A DNA stretch of 64,000 nt from CAZADA01 sp964568975. Lineage in GTDB: Bacteria > Pseudomonadota > Alphaproteobacteria > Caulobacterales > Maricaulaceae. The DNA is taken from positions 1-64,000 of the forward strand of contig CAZMSO010000002.1 in assembly GCA_964568975.1 (NCBI GenBank), given 5' to 3'. Below are positions 34,406 to 42,875 of the stretch, piece by piece. A program made the translations under genes and the position numbers. Numbering within the stretch: position 1 is the first letter of the stretch; each line of letters opens with the position of its first letter. The notes under the pieces are model-generated. The model did no database searches and was not told the DNA's origin. It saw nothing but the letters and a program-made list of their open reading frames with translations.

Positions 34406-34879
34406 ATGGGCGCGTTCGGTGTCATTCTTGCGGGATTTGCGGCTTTAGCGCTGCTGCAAGCCATCCTGTTCGCGTGGCGGCGCTCCACGGTGGCGCGCCG
34501 CTCCGTGCAGGAGTGGCGGGCGCGGGCCGCGCGCGGCGACAAGCGGTTAGAGGGCCTGACTCGCGACGAGTTCGTGCGGGTCTATCGACGGGTCTATGGG
34601 CCGCGCGGGCAAGTGTATGTGCTGGCGGGGCTGGCGGCGGCGGTCGCGTCCACGCCGATTGTGCTGGCCGCGCTTGCGGGCGTGTGGCGATGGGCGTGGA
34701 TCGCCAGCGACCGCCCGGTTGCTTACGCGCCGGGGGATTTGGTGTGGCAGTTTTATTTGTTCTTCGGGTTGATCGGGGTGTGGGCCTACATCGCGTCGCG
34801 CTTTGCTGCGCGCCACCACCGACGCCGGCCCGGACCGTTGGATCATGAATTGGCCCGCGCGCGCGCCGGGCTGAGTTGA
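34406..34879 (+). CDS. small membrane protein of unknown function
   Basis: A 157-residue protein with an N-terminal helix (about 3-22), a basic middle segment with LTRDEFVRVYRRVYGPRGQVYV, and two further helices (about 73-92 and 113-135), ending in a basic tail. No family recognised. It is followed by the VOC gene after an overlap region, so the two are probably co-transcribed. Confidence 0.7.
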   Translation: MGAFGVILAGFAALALLQAILFAWRRSTVARRSVQEWRARAARGDKRLEGLTRDEFVRVYRRVYGPRGQVYVLAGLAAAVASTPIVLAALAGVWRWAWIASDRPVAYAPGDLVWQFYLFFGLIGVWAYIASRFAARHHRRRPGPLDHELARARAGLS

Positions 34880-34902
34880 CTCGGAGAACGAAGGAGGCGG
34901 CG

Positions 34903-35367
34903 GTGGAGTTTCTTCATGCGATGGTGCGCGTGCGCGACCTGGAGGAGTCGCTGCGGTTTTATTGCGAGGGGCTGGGTCTGAAGGAGATCCGGCGCATGGA
35001 CAATGACAAGGGCCGGTTCACGCTGGTGTTCTTGGCCTCCCAGGAGGACCTCGATCGCGGCGGCTTCACCGGCGATGAGCGTCCGATGCCGGCGGGTCTG
35101 CCTTGCATCGAACTCACTTACAATTGGGATCGTGAGGACTATGACGGCGGGCGCAATTTCGGGCACCTGGCCTGGCGCGTCGAGGACCTCTACGGCGTGT
35201 GCGCGCACCTCCAAGCAATGGGCTATGTGATTAATCGCCCGCCGCGCGACGGCCACATGGCGTTTGTGCGCTCGCCGGACGGCATATCGTTCGAACTTCT
35301 GCAAAAGGGCGAGGCGAAGGCCCCTGAGGAGCCCTGGGCCAGCATGGCCAACACCGGCGCGTGGTGA
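34903..35367 (+). CDS. lactoylglutathione lyase-like VOC protein
   Basis: A 154-residue protein close to glyoxalase I. It begins MEFLHAMVRVRDLEESLRFYCEGLGL, has LPCIELTYNWDREDYDGGRNFGHLAWRV and ends FVRSPDGISFELLQKG, with His and Glu metal ligands in place. Glyoxalase I turns the methylglyoxal-glutathione adduct into lactoylglutathione. The start is GTG 34903 behind AAGGAGG, which is convincing. Residue lengths match a single-domain enzyme. Confidence 0.88.
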   Translation: MEFLHAMVRVRDLEESLRFYCEGLGLKEIRRMDNDKGRFTLVFLASQEDLDRGGFTGDERPMPAGLPCIELTYNWDREDYDGGRNFGHLAWRVEDLYGVCAHLQAMGYVINRPPRDGHMAFVRSPDGISFELLQKGEAKAPEEPWASMANTGAW

Positions 35368-35512
35368 GACGCGCGCCGGCGCGGCCGCCGGTGTCCGGAG
35401 TCGTGTTGGCGGACCATGGGCGGACTATGGGCCGACCATGACCCAAGCCTCACCGCCGCCTTACCAAAATCTCATCGAAAAACGATAAAAATTGCTGGCG
35501 GAGCCGGCCCGC

Positions 35513-35538
35513 GTCCTTTATTGATTATCAACAAGGAC
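35513..35538. promoter_or_regulatory. hairpin with nested palindrome upstream of the 38-codon gene
   Basis: CGTCCTT (35512-35518) pairs with AAGGACG (35533-35539) over a 14-nt loop, and the loop contains TTGATTATCAA, itself a perfect dyad around one central T. The dyad is like a two-fold operator site. FNR sites use TTGAT-N4-ATCAA, but here the gap is 1 nt, so FNR is not claimed. Lies about 95 bp before the ATG of the small gene. Confidence 0.5.
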
Positions 35539-35633
35539 GGGGCGTAGGGCCCGGTCCTTCGGCCCCAAGAGCGGACACCGCCAGGGCCGCCGGTTGGTCG
35601 CCGGAATTTGGTCGAAAGAGAAGGAACAGGACA

Positions 35634-35750
35634 ATGAACACGGCGTCTCGCACCCCGAACACTCGCATCATCGGCGCTTTTGCTTACAGCGCGCTGGTGG
35701 TCATCGTCGCAGTCGGCTCGTTGGCGGCGTTCTTCCCCAATTTCGCGTAA
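35634..35750 (+). CDS. 38-residue single-pass membrane microprotein
   Basis: ATG 35634 is preceded by GAGAAGGA. The product starts MNTASRTPNTRIIGAFAYSA and continues into a hydrophobic helix (LVVIVAVGSLAAFF) ending NFA. Positive N-terminus and one helix suggest an inner-membrane peptide. It is alone in a long gap with its own leader palindrome and downstream hairpin. No known family was recognised. Confidence 0.6.
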   Translation: MNTASRTPNTRIIGAFAYSALVVIVAVGSLAAFFPNFA

Positions 35751-36097
35751 CGCGGACAACCCTGTTGGAGGCGCGTTTCCCATTTACGCGTCTCCGGCGG
35801 CCTGGATCCGGCCGCGCCCGGGGATCTGACCGCGGTCAGCGCCCCGGGCCGCCGCTGGGCGACGTCCTCACCTGACCCCTCGCACGACGTCGCGCCCGGT
35901 CCCCCCGGGCGTCCAGGCGGCGCGCCGCCGCCCAACACGCGCTCGTCAGCCAGGGTGCGCGCAGCGCCCACGACGTCCGCCGACCTCCTGGCGCGTCAAC
36001 ATCAGCTTGGCGCGGACACGCCCGTGGCCTCCCTGGGCGCTGAGCAATGTCAGGTCCGTGTCAGAACAGTGTTTGCGGGTGTCGTTCGCCCAAACCC
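35751..36097. other. 347-bp GC-rich gap with no gene beyond the hairpin
   Basis: Between the microprotein and the end of dapB. Apart from the hairpin at 35816-35849, I see no coding region or RNA. The sequence is very GC-rich but lacks the blocks of the 16-kb repeat family. Confidence 0.4.
35816..35849 (+). terminator. strong GC hairpin downstream of the 38-codon gene
   Basis: GCCCGGGG pairs with CCCCGGGC as outer stem; inside sits the 14-bp perfect palindrome CTGACCGCGGTCAG (35826-35839), separated by a 2-by-2 mismatch. It lies 66 bp past the stop. It has no T-tract, so it is a hairpin terminator candidate or RNA stabiliser. Confidence 0.5.
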
Positions 36098-36934
36098 TCA
36101 AAGGCCGAGCACGTCTTCCATGGCGTAGAGGCCAGGCTCGCGCTGGTGCGCGACCCAGCGCGCCGCCGCGAGAGCGCCGCGGGCGAACATGATGCGGTCA
36201 TAGGCCTGGTGGGCGATGGTCAACATGCCGTCGGCCGCCGCAAAGCGGACCTCATGCTCGCCAACAACGCCGCCGCCGCGCAGAGAAGCGAAGCCGATCT
36301 CGCCGCGCCCGCGCGGACCGGTTGACTCCGCCCCAGCGCGCCCGCGCACAGCCTTGTCGTCCAAATCCACCCCGCGCCCCGCCGCAACCGCACGCCCCAG
36401 CATCAGGGCGGTGCCGGACGGCGCATCAGCTTTCGCACGATGGTGCATTTCAAGGATCTCAATGTCCCATTCATCACCGAGGGCGGCGGCGGCCCGTTTC
36501 ACGAGTCCCGCCATCAAGGCGACGCCGAGGGAAAAGTTGTCCGCCCGCAGAATGGCGATGCGCTCGGACGCTGCTTCAATGGCGGCGGTGTCTTCATCAG
36601 AGAAGCCCGTGGCCCCGATCACTAAGCCAGGGCCGCCGCGCGCCGCGAGCGCACGCGCGTGGTCCGCAGCCGCTTCGGCGGTGGACACATCGATCAGCAC
36701 GTCGGCGTTCGCGACCGCTTCTTCCAAATCGTCCACGGCGGGAAGATTGAGGTCGCGGCCGCCGCCTTCGACAAACAAGCCGAGATCCATCCCGGCGGCG
36801 GCGGAGCCGGGGCGCGCAAGTCCCGCAACGAGCGTCAAATCGCGCGCGTCTTCCGCGGCTTTGAGAATGGCGCCGCCGAGGCGGCCGGCCGGGCCGGCGA
36901 CGGCGATGCGCACGGTCTTGGCGTCGACAGTCAT
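36098..36934 (-). CDS. dapB: 4-hydroxy-tetrahydrodipicolinate reductase
   Basis: A 278-residue cytoplasmic enzyme of lysine and diaminopimelate synthesis. It opens with the dinucleotide site VRIAVAGPAGRLGGAI, and the substrate motif EILEMHHRAKADAPSGTAL is intact with the catalytic His and Lys. The start ATG 36934 follows AAAGGACAC. Monocistronic by spacing. Confidence 0.96.
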   Translation of the reverse strand: MTVDAKTVRIAVAGPAGRLGGAILKAAEDARDLTLVAGLARPGSAAAGMDLGLFVEGGGRDLNLPAVDDLEEAVANADVLIDVSTAEAAADHARALAARGGPGLVIGATGFSDEDTAAIEAASERIAILRADNFSLGVALMAGLVKRAAAALGDEWDIEILEMHHRAKADAPSGTALMLGRAVAAGRGVDLDDKAVRGRAGAESTGPRGRGEIGFASLRGGGVVGEHEVRFAAADGMLTIAHQAYDRIMFARGALAAARWVAHQREPGLYAMEDVLGL

Positions 36935-37143
36935 GGCGGGTGTCCTTTGTGCGGCGTCGCCTCCCGGGCGAGGACCAGACGCGGCCGATCTCCTGGGAGG
37001 ACACTCAAGCACCATTTAGGACATGAGTCGCCCCTGTGCAGGGCCGCGATCACGCGGTCGTGGTTGTCCGGCCGTCGCGCGGTCGCAAAAAAAAGCGCGA
37101 CGCTTGCGCGCCGCGCCCAAGGTGCGGGGGGGAACGATGGTCG

Positions 37144-37908
37144 CTAGAAAGAGAACCGCAGACCGGCTTCGAGGATGTTCGCGCGGTTTTCGATGTCGAG
37201 CTCCGCGGGGAAGAGCGCAACGTCCGTCTCCACATCCGTGGTGCCGCGGAAGCGATAGCCGCTGTACACCGCGACGCGCTCCGTCACGTCATACTCGCCG
37301 CCGACCATCACTTGGTAGAGGAAGACGGTGGCGTCATCATCAATGATTTCGGTGTTGGACGGGCTGTAATCGACATCAACTTGGCCGACGCCAAGGCCCG
37401 CGCCGATGTAGGCGCTGAAGGGCGTGTCAGCGAAGTCATAATCATAATAGCCGTTGACCGCGAAGCCGAGCGTCTCCACAGACCCTTGGCCGTCCGCCAC
37501 TAAGTCGGCGATCGACACGCCCAGCGCGTCATCGACGCCGGGGACGAGATTGGCCGCATCCAGCGCGCCGACGGCGCCGCCGCCGACGGTCACGCCGGTG
37601 TGGGTATCGACGTCATTGGCGGAGAAAGAGACCTCGCCCTCAAAGCGCAGGCCGTTTTTCAGGGCGTAGCCATACGCGCCGCTGACGAAGTAGCCGGGGT
37701 CAAACTCGGTCGTCCAACCCACCGGGGTCCCGTCCGTGACAGCCGCGCCCGCGGGCAACAGCGTGCCGTCAAAGGTGAAGTCGCCCTCATTGTCGCTGTC
37801 GCTCAAGAAGGACACGCCGCCGGACACCCGGGCGTATTGTTGGGCGTGGGCGGCGCTGGCTGTCGAAAGCGCCACCGCTGACGCCGTGATCATCATCGTG
37901 AACCGCAT
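37144..37908 (-). CDS. outer-membrane beta-barrel protein (OmpW/OmpA-barrel-like)
   Basis: A 254-residue product with a Sec signal (MRFTMMITASAVALSTASAAHA, cleavage before QQY). The mature part shows alternating hydrophobic strands and ends in AGLRFSF, the C-terminal Phe recognised by the BAM machinery. It resembles the porin-like 'outer membrane protein beta-barrel' class; no plug or periplasmic domain is present. It is divergent from a TetR gene with a palindromic operator between them, so it is probably under that repressor. Confidence 0.82.
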   Translation of the reverse strand: MRFTMMITASAVALSTASAAHAQQYARVSGGVSFLSDSDNEGDFTFDGTLLPAGAAVTDGTPVGWTTEFDPGYFVSGAYGYALKNGLRFEGEVSFSANDVDTHTGVTVGGGAVGALDAANLVPGVDDALGVSIADLVADGQGSVETLGFAVNGYYDYDFADTPFSAYIGAGLGVGQVDVDYSPSNTEIIDDDATVFLYQVMVGGEYDVTERVAVYSGYRFRGTTDVETDVALFPAELDIENRANILEAGLRFSF

Positions 37909-37943
37909 CGCAAAGCTCCCTGCTCGCGCAGCCCCCTCTGGGC

Positions 37944-37971
37944 TACGATAGTGTGTATCGTATATACGATA
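37944..37971. promoter_or_regulatory. TetR-type operator candidate with overlapping promoter
   Basis: A perfect 16-bp palindrome TATCGTATATACGATA lies at 37956-37971. A further half-site TACGATA at 37944-37950 makes a second inverted pair with TATCGTA at 37956-37962 (5-nt spacer). On the minus strand TTGACG sits just upstream, so a minus 35 / minus 10 promoter for the barrel gene would overlap the dyad. This is a classic layout for a repressor made from the adjacent TetR gene. Confidence 0.7.
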
Positions 37972-38115
37972 GTCGTTCGTCAATTGGATCATGCATCCAT
38001 GGCTTGGTGCGGTCGCCTGTCCGCACACGACATGTCAGGCTATGTTCCTTAGGGTGAACGCACAGATGCGGATCGGGTTCACCGCCCGGCCTGCGCGGCG
38101 GGTGAAAGGATGCGT

Positions 38116-38718
38116 ATGGCGGATGTGAGCACGGGCGTCTCAGACCGGAAGACGGAGTTGTTGGAGCTGTTGTCACACACGGCTCTTCAGCAGAGTTCCG
38201 CGCCCGTGAGCCTCCGGCAATTCGCCATCCAAGCGGGGGTGTCGGAGCCGACTTTGCGCCACCATTTCGCGGACCGCCAAGGGCTGGTGATCGCGATTTT
38301 GCGCCATGTGGCGGCGGAGGCGGCGTCGTTTTTGGCGCGCACGGCGACCCCGGGGGCGGATTACGCCCAGTCCGTGCGCGGGTATGTGGATTTGGCGATG
38401 GAGGGGTTCGGCAATGATCTGTTCGCGCGCGCCCACGCCTTCGCGTTAGTGGAGTCGATCCACGACCCCATTGTCGCGCAGGCCTATCTCACGCACATCA
38501 TTGAGCCGTCTCTCGCCGCGATTGAGGCGCGCCTCAGCCCGTCTCTGGATCCAGATGGGATGCAGCCGGACAAAGTTCGCGACACCGCGTTCTTCCTGTA
38601 CGCCCCGGTGCTGATGGCGGTGCTTCACCAGCGCTTATTGCGGGGCGAGCATGTGCGGCCGCTGGATCTGCCGACCTTTTTTGAACGTCTGACGCGCCTG
38701 CTGACCCACGGCGTGTGA
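38116..38718 (+). CDS. TetR/AcrR family transcriptional regulator
   Basis: A 200-residue repressor. The N-terminal helix-turn-helix is VSLRQFAIQAGVSEPTLRHHFADRQGLVIAIL (given in parts), at about 30-62; the rest is the helical ligand-binding domain. The ATG at 38116 is used because GAAAGGA lies 5-6 nt before it. It is divergent from the outer-membrane barrel gene across the TATCGTATATACGATA dyad. The inducer is unknown. Confidence 0.9.
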   Translation: MADVSTGVSDRKTELLELLSHTALQQSSAPVSLRQFAIQAGVSEPTLRHHFADRQGLVIAILRHVAAEAASFLARTATPGADYAQSVRGYVDLAMEGFGNDLFARAHAFALVESIHDPIVAQAYLTHIIEPSLAAIEARLSPSLDPDGMQPDKVRDTAFFLYAPVLMAVLHQRLLRGEHVRPLDLPTFFERLTRLLTHGV

Positions 38719-38740
38719 GGCGCAGAGGCGGAGGGGGCCG

Positions 38741-39229
38741 ATGACCGAGCGTGGGGGGGGATGTCTCTGCGGGGCGTGCCGCTACCGCCTTGGGGGCGAG
38801 CCGCTGCGCGTCGTGGTGTGCCATTGCGCCTTTTGCCAGAAGGCGACCGGCGGCGCGGCCATGATCGAGCCGATCTTTCCCGCCGACGCCTTGACCCTGC
38901 TCGGGGAGCCCCCGCGCGCTCACACGCGGGTGTCAGAGGGCAGCGGCAAGCAGGTGCATGTTCATTTCTGCGGGGCGTGCGGGGGCCGGCTTTATCTCAG
39001 CTTCGAGCGCTTCGACGGCGTGATCGGCCTTTATCTCGGCGGCCTCGACGCGCCGCAGACCATCGCGCGCACGCCGGCCAACACGATCCACATTTTCCTC
39101 GACGAGGCGTTGCCCGGCACGGTCATCCCCGCCGGCTACCAGACCTACCGCCGTCACCGCGTGACGAATGACGGCGCGCCGTGCGCGGCGACCGTTTATG
39201 ACGCGCCGCACGTGATCCGCGCGCCATAG
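38741..39229 (+). CDS. GFA family protein
   Basis: A 162-residue zinc protein with GGCLCGACRYRL, VVVCHCAFCQKATG and HFCGACGGRLYL, the three cysteine clusters of the GFA/CENP-V fold. It directly follows the TetR gene by 22 bp on the same strand. It is the second family member in this window and is not closely similar to the one at 31612. Confidence 0.9.
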   Translation: MTERGGGCLCGACRYRLGGEPLRVVVCHCAFCQKATGGAAMIEPIFPADALTLLGEPPRAHTRVSEGSGKQVHVHFCGACGGRLYLSFERFDGVIGLYLGGLDAPQTIARTPANTIHIFLDEALPGTVIPAGYQTYRRHRVTNDGAPCAATVYDAPHVIRAP

Positions 39230-39244
39230 CCGCAGCGCGCGGCC

Positions 39245-39775
39245 TCAGAACGGATTGAGCGTGTAGCCGGCTTGCTGGAGTTCGGCGTGGGCGGTCATGG
39301 CCGAAAGCGCCATCTCCACGCCCGGCGCGAGGTCCTCCGCCGCGACGCCGTGATAGGCCGCGCTCTGGCCGCAGACCAGGATGTCCACCCCCTCGGCCGC
39401 CAGCGCTGCGATCAGGCCGGCGTTGGCGTTCGGCGTGTCCTCGGTCCCGCGCGTGAGATCCTTGGCGGCCTGTCCGTGGACGACCACCGCCACATGCAGA
39501 TTCTCAGCGGGCACGCCGGCCGCAGCGTGCATGTTTAAAAAGCGTGCGGCCGTCTCCAGACGCCGGTTGACTGCTCCGGGTTTCGCGCTTTCGGCCACAT
39601 CAAACGCAACGCGGAACACCATGCCGTCCGGGATGGCGCGCGCGCCTTCGACGGCGGCGACGGGGCCGTAGTCGGCGATGACGGGGCCCGTCGTGAACGG
39701 GTTGTCGTCGGCCTCGGCGGCGGCGGCGAGGGAGGCGGCGGCGGCGAGCGCGGCGCCCAAATGGATCAGCGTCAT
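39245..39775 (-). CDS. periplasmic DsrE/DsrF-like family protein
   Basis: A 176-residue protein with a Sec signal peptide (1-22). The mature fold shows HVAVVVHGQAAKDLT and GVDILVCGQSAAYHGVAAEDL, typical of the DsrE-like sulfur-relay fold with one cysteine at the active position. Periplasmic members are of unknown function. The start ATG 39775 is preceded by GAGGA. Confidence 0.82.
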   Translation of the reverse strand: MTLIHLGAALAAAASLAAAAEADDNPFTTGPVIADYGPVAAVEGARAIPDGMVFRVAFDVAESAKPGAVNRRLETAARFLNMHAAAGVPAENLHVAVVVHGQAAKDLTRGTEDTPNANAGLIAALAAEGVDILVCGQSAAYHGVAAEDLAPGVEMALSAMTAHAELQQAGYTLNPF

Positions 39776-40095
39776 GATGGATGTCCTCACAGCGGGCGCG
39801 ACGGCGCCGGCCGCCAGCTTATGCGCTGCCGCGCAGGGAGGGGAGTCGCCGTTGTCGCACCGCGCGGGCGTGAAGGTTGGGGGCGCGGACTCCGCGGGGC
39901 TGATCGCGGGGGGATCTCCGCGCCCCCTGCGTGGGGGGCGAGCCGGGGGAGGGTCCAACCATCCCACACAGCCCATAAACGACGCGCTGGGCGGATTCCG
40001 GCGCGCGACACGCCTATGAATGCGGCCCCACATCAGGCGGCCTTCTGGACAGCCCGCAGCGTTTCGGGACATGGGCGCGCCCACGGGGCGGGCCG
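39776..40095. other. 320-bp gap with no gene seen
   Basis: Very GC-rich intergenic DNA between the DsrE gene and the HTH gene. The long frames on both strands are low-complexity (proline/arginine) and lack homologous motifs. It includes short G-runs and a GGGGGCGAGCCGGGGGAGGG-type block reminiscent of dispersed repeats, but not clearly the same family. Confidence 0.4.
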
Positions 40096-40326
40096 TTACT
40101 CCGCGGCTTTGACGTCGGCTTCGCTTGGCTCGTAACGCAAAATGTCCGCCGGCTGGCAATCCAGCTCGCGGCACAACGCCTCCAGCGTCGTAAAGCGCAC
40201 GGCCTTTGCTTTTCCAGTTTTCAGGATTGAGAGATTTGCGAGCGTGATGCCGACACGGTCGCACAGCTCGGTCAGCGACATGCGGCGTTCCAACAACACG
40301 CGGTCGAGGGTGACTCGAATCGGCAT
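40096..40326 (-). CDS. YozG-like XRE helix-turn-helix regulator
   Basis: A 76-residue DNA-binding protein. It reads RVTLDRVLLERRMSLTELCDRVGITLANLSILK followed by FTTLEALCRELDCQPADIL (in parts), the standard single-domain Cro/C1 fold. It lies 5 bp downstream of a DUF2975 membrane gene, and this pairing is recurrent (YozG/YoaS in Bacillus). It may regulate its own operon. Confidence 0.9.
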   Translation of the reverse strand: MPIRVTLDRVLLERRMSLTELCDRVGITLANLSILKTGKAKAVRFTTLEALCRELDCQPADILRYEPSEADVKAAE

Positions 40327-40331
40327 GGTCC

Positions 40332-40907
40332 TCAGATGGTGAGTTGTTGCTCCGCGCGCATCCGCGCGCCCTCGCGAAACACCTCCGCGAGCACAAAAAT
40401 CACAAGAATCGCGAGCCAGACAATTGGCCGGAACTGCCCCACCAACGGCACCAGCACCGCCATGGCCGCCGGCGGCGGCTCGGGCTGATTCAAGGCTGCG
40501 CGGGCGGACAAAAACACCGCCATTGCGTAGCGGGAGAACTCAAACAGGGCGCAGACGATCCACAACAGCCGCGCTTCCTTCGCGTTGATCGCCACGAACG
40601 GATCGCCCTGGGCGAGCGTTCCCAAAATCCGTTGCAAGCGGATGAGCGCAAAGGCCAAAACCACCAAAATCGCGCCCAGAACAGCGAACCGAATGGCGGC
40701 GATCGGCCAGGGCAGATCAAGCGCCACCGGCACACCCAAAACTTGTCCGCTGTCAAGCATGTAGGCCGACATCGTCGCCCCGGCCAAGACCACCACGCCC
40801 GCCGCCAACACGCCAAGGGCGGCGATCACGGAGATCACAACAAGCCGCAGCGCCGCGGCCGCCGCAGAGCCGCCCGGTTCCCGCGATGTCTGCGCGTCGT
40901 CTGTCAC
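40332..40907 (-). CDS. DUF2975 domain membrane protein
   Basis: A 191-residue protein with four helices. The family motif GTLAQGDPFVAINAKEARLLW sits between helices two and three. The start is GTG 40907 with GGGAG 7 nt upstream (GTG 40913 is too close to it). It is co-transcribed with the HTH gene. Function is unknown; the pair may be a membrane-coupled regulator. Confidence 0.87.
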   Translation of the reverse strand: MTDDAQTSREPGGSAAAAALRLVVISVIAALGVLAAGVVVLAGATMSAYMLDSGQVLGVPVALDLPWPIAAIRFAVLGAILVVLAFALIRLQRILGTLAQGDPFVAINAKEARLLWIVCALFEFSRYAMAVFLSARAALNQPEPPPAAMAVLVPLVGQFRPIVWLAILVIFVLAEVFREGARMRAEQQLTI

Positions 40908-41003
40908 ACACACGCTCCCGCGCTGCGCACCCTTGCGCAGCCTTAGCGATAAGCGATAAACGGATATTGAATTTCAATCAAGGCCCCGTGGCCGGAGACT
41001 CCA

Positions 41004-41693
41004 ATGACTGACGCCGCCTCGCACCCATCCGCCTCACCCGCCCTATCGGGGAACGCGCGCTGGGTCGTCGCCAGCCACAACGCTGGGAAAGTGCGCGAGA
41101 TTCATGCGCTGCTCGCGCCGCTGGGGGTTGAGGCGATCTCGGCGGCGGAGCTTGCTTTGCCGGAGCCGGAGGAAACTGAAGACACGTTCGCCGGCAACGC
41201 CGCGCTCAAGGCGCGGGCGGCGGCGGCGCGCTCGGGGCTTGTGGCGCTGGCGGATGATTCAGGCCTGGTGGTTCCGGCTTTGGACGGAGCGCCGGGGATT
41301 TACTCCGCGCGCTGGGCGGGTCCGCAAAGGGACTTCGCCGCCGCGATGGCGAAGGTCGAGGAGGCTTTGTCGGCGCGTGGCGCGACGAATCGTGCGGCCT
41401 TTTTCGTGTGCGTGTTGGCGCTGGCGGAGCCTGATGGCGCGGTGACGCTGTATGAAGGACGGGTGGAGGGGACGCTGGTTTGGCCGCCGCGCGGCACGCG
41501 TGGTTTCGGCTATGACCCCATGTTTGCGCCGCACGGCGCGAGCGCGACGTTTGGCGAGATGGATCCCGACGCCAAACACGCCATGAGCCATCGCGCGCGC
41601 GCGTTTGCGAAGCTCTTAGCCGCCCGCTTTCCCGAGCACGTTTCAGAGACCGCTTCAGAAACCGCTTCAGAAACCGCTTCTGGGCGATTGTGA
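41004..41693 (+). CDS. rdgB: RdgB/HAM1 non-canonical purine NTP pyrophosphatase
   Basis: A 229-residue enzyme that hydrolyses ITP, dITP and XTP. It has VVASHNAGKVREI, the FAGNAALKARAAA segment, ADDSGLVVPALDGAPGIYSARWAG and the GFGYDPMF substrate motif. The C-terminus is extended by tandem S-E-T-A units from a 12-bp repeat at 41643-41678. It overlaps hemW by GTGA. Confidence 0.95.
   Translation: MTDAASHPSASPALSGNARWVVASHNAGKVREIHALLAPLGVEAISAAELALPEPEETEDTFAGNAALKARAAAARSGLVALADDSGLVVPALDGAPGIYSARWAGPQRDFAAAMAKVEEALSARGATNRAAFFVCVLALAEPDGAVTLYEGRVEGTLVWPPRGTRGFGYDPMFAPHGASATFGEMDPDAKHAMSHRARAFAKLLAARFPEHVSETASETASETASGRL
41643..41678 (+). repeat. 12-bp tandem repeat in rdgB tail
   Basis: Three 12-bp units (TCAGARACCGCT) give the SETA repeats at the end of the protein. 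In-frame, so copy-number change would only lengthen the tail. Confidence 0.9.
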
Positions 41694-42868
41694 GGGCGGC
41701 CGTGACCGACGGCCCTGGCTTTGGCGTTTACATCCACTGGCCTTATTGCACAGCGATCTGCCCTTATTGCGATTTCAACGTGTACCGGAATCGGGGCGGC
41801 GCGCATGACGACATGCTCGACGCAATCGCGGTTGACATCCAGGGTTGGCGCGCACGTACGGGACCGCGGACAGTGGGCTCGGTGTTCTTTGGCGGCGGCA
41901 CGCCGTCGCTTATGCCGCCTGCGGCGATGATCCGGTTGCTGGAGGCGGTGGACCACGCCTGGGGCTTAGCAGCGGGCGCAGAGGTGTCGCTGGAGGCCAA
42001 TCCGGAGAATGTCGACGCCGCCCAGTGCGCGGCCTGGCGCGCGGCGGGGATCACCCGCGTCTCTCTCGGCGTGCAGTCCTTTCATGACGACGCGCTGACG
42101 GCGCTTGGCCGCGCCCACAGCGCGGAGGACGCGCGCCGCGCGGCGGCTTCAGCGGTCGCGGCGTTTCCTCAAGCGAGCGTGGATCTGATTTATGCCTGGG
42201 CCGGCCAGACGGTGGAGGCGTGGGCGGCGGATCTCACGACGGCGTTTGCGCTAGGGCTCGGGCATGTGTCGCTTTATCAACTGACGATTGAGCCGGGCAC
42301 GGCGTTTGCGCGCCGGGCTGCGCGCGGCGCGGATCCCGCAGCGCAAACGCCGGCGGCGGCCGCCCTTTACGAGGCGACGCAAGAGCTCTGCACGACCGCG
42401 GGCTTGCTGGCCTATGAGGTTTCCAACCACGCCCGCGACGCCGCGTCCCAGTCGCGGCACAATCTGGTCTATTGGCGTTCGGGGGAGTGGGCGGGCGTCG
42501 GGCCTGGCGCCCATGGCCGGCTTGGCGTTGTCGGCGGGATGCGGCGCGCGACGGCCGCCGCCCGCCGGCCCGCCGCCTACCGGGAGGCCGTGGCGTCCGC
42601 CGGCTGGGGCGTGGTGCAAGACGAGGCGCTGGCGCCGGCCGCCCAGCGCGACGAGATGATCCTCATGGGCCTGCGGCTGAACGAGGGGCTCGATCGCGGG
42701 CGGCTTCGCGACACGCTGGGCGTGGCGTTTGCGGCCGATGTTCTCAGCGGCCTTGAGGCTGACGGGCTTGTCTGCGTCTCGCCGGACCGGGTGATCGCCA
42801 CGCCCTCGGGCCGGCTGGTCACGGACCGCTTGGCGTTAGCGCTCAGTGAGGCCGTGCGGCCGGCGTGA
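41690..42868 (+). CDS. hemW: HemW-type radical SAM haem chaperone
   Basis: A 392-residue protein with the radical-SAM cluster YCTAICPYCDFNVY (C-x3-C-x2-C) and the extra Cys position of HemW missing the coproporphyrinogen-oxidase sequence. SAM-binding GGGTPSLM is seen. HemW transfers haem to proteins and is often misannotated as HemN. The start is GTG 41690, overlapping rdgB by 4 nt, so the two are coupled. It converges with the LpoA-like gene. Confidence 0.92.
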   Translation: MRAAVTDGPGFGVYIHWPYCTAICPYCDFNVYRNRGGAHDDMLDAIAVDIQGWRARTGPRTVGSVFFGGGTPSLMPPAAMIRLLEAVDHAWGLAAGAEVSLEANPENVDAAQCAAWRAAGITRVSLGVQSFHDDALTALGRAHSAEDARRAAASAVAAFPQASVDLIYAWAGQTVEAWAADLTTAFALGLGHVSLYQLTIEPGTAFARRAARGADPAAQTPAAAALYEATQELCTTAGLLAYEVSNHARDAASQSRHNLVYWRSGEWAGVGPGAHGRLGVVGGMRRATAAARRPAAYREAVASAGWGVVQDEALAPAAQRDEMILMGLRLNEGLDRGRLRDTLGVAFAADVLSGLEADGLVCVSPDRVIATPSGRLVTDRLALALSEAVRPA

Positions 42869-42875
42869 CGCCAGC

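Noticed and set aside
35521..35531. TTGATTATCAA as an FNR/ANR box
   Set aside because: FNR sites need a 4-nt gap between half-sites; here it is 1 nt.
36216..37019. A 267-residue plus-strand frame opposite dapB
   Set aside because: Composition is low-complexity (Ala/Ser/Pro/Arg) and dapB motifs on the other strand are complete.
41690..42868. HemN (oxygen-independent coproporphyrinogen III oxidase)
   Set aside because: The cluster and neighbourhood with rdgB fit HemW; HemN has an additional N-terminal sequence and cysteine pattern.
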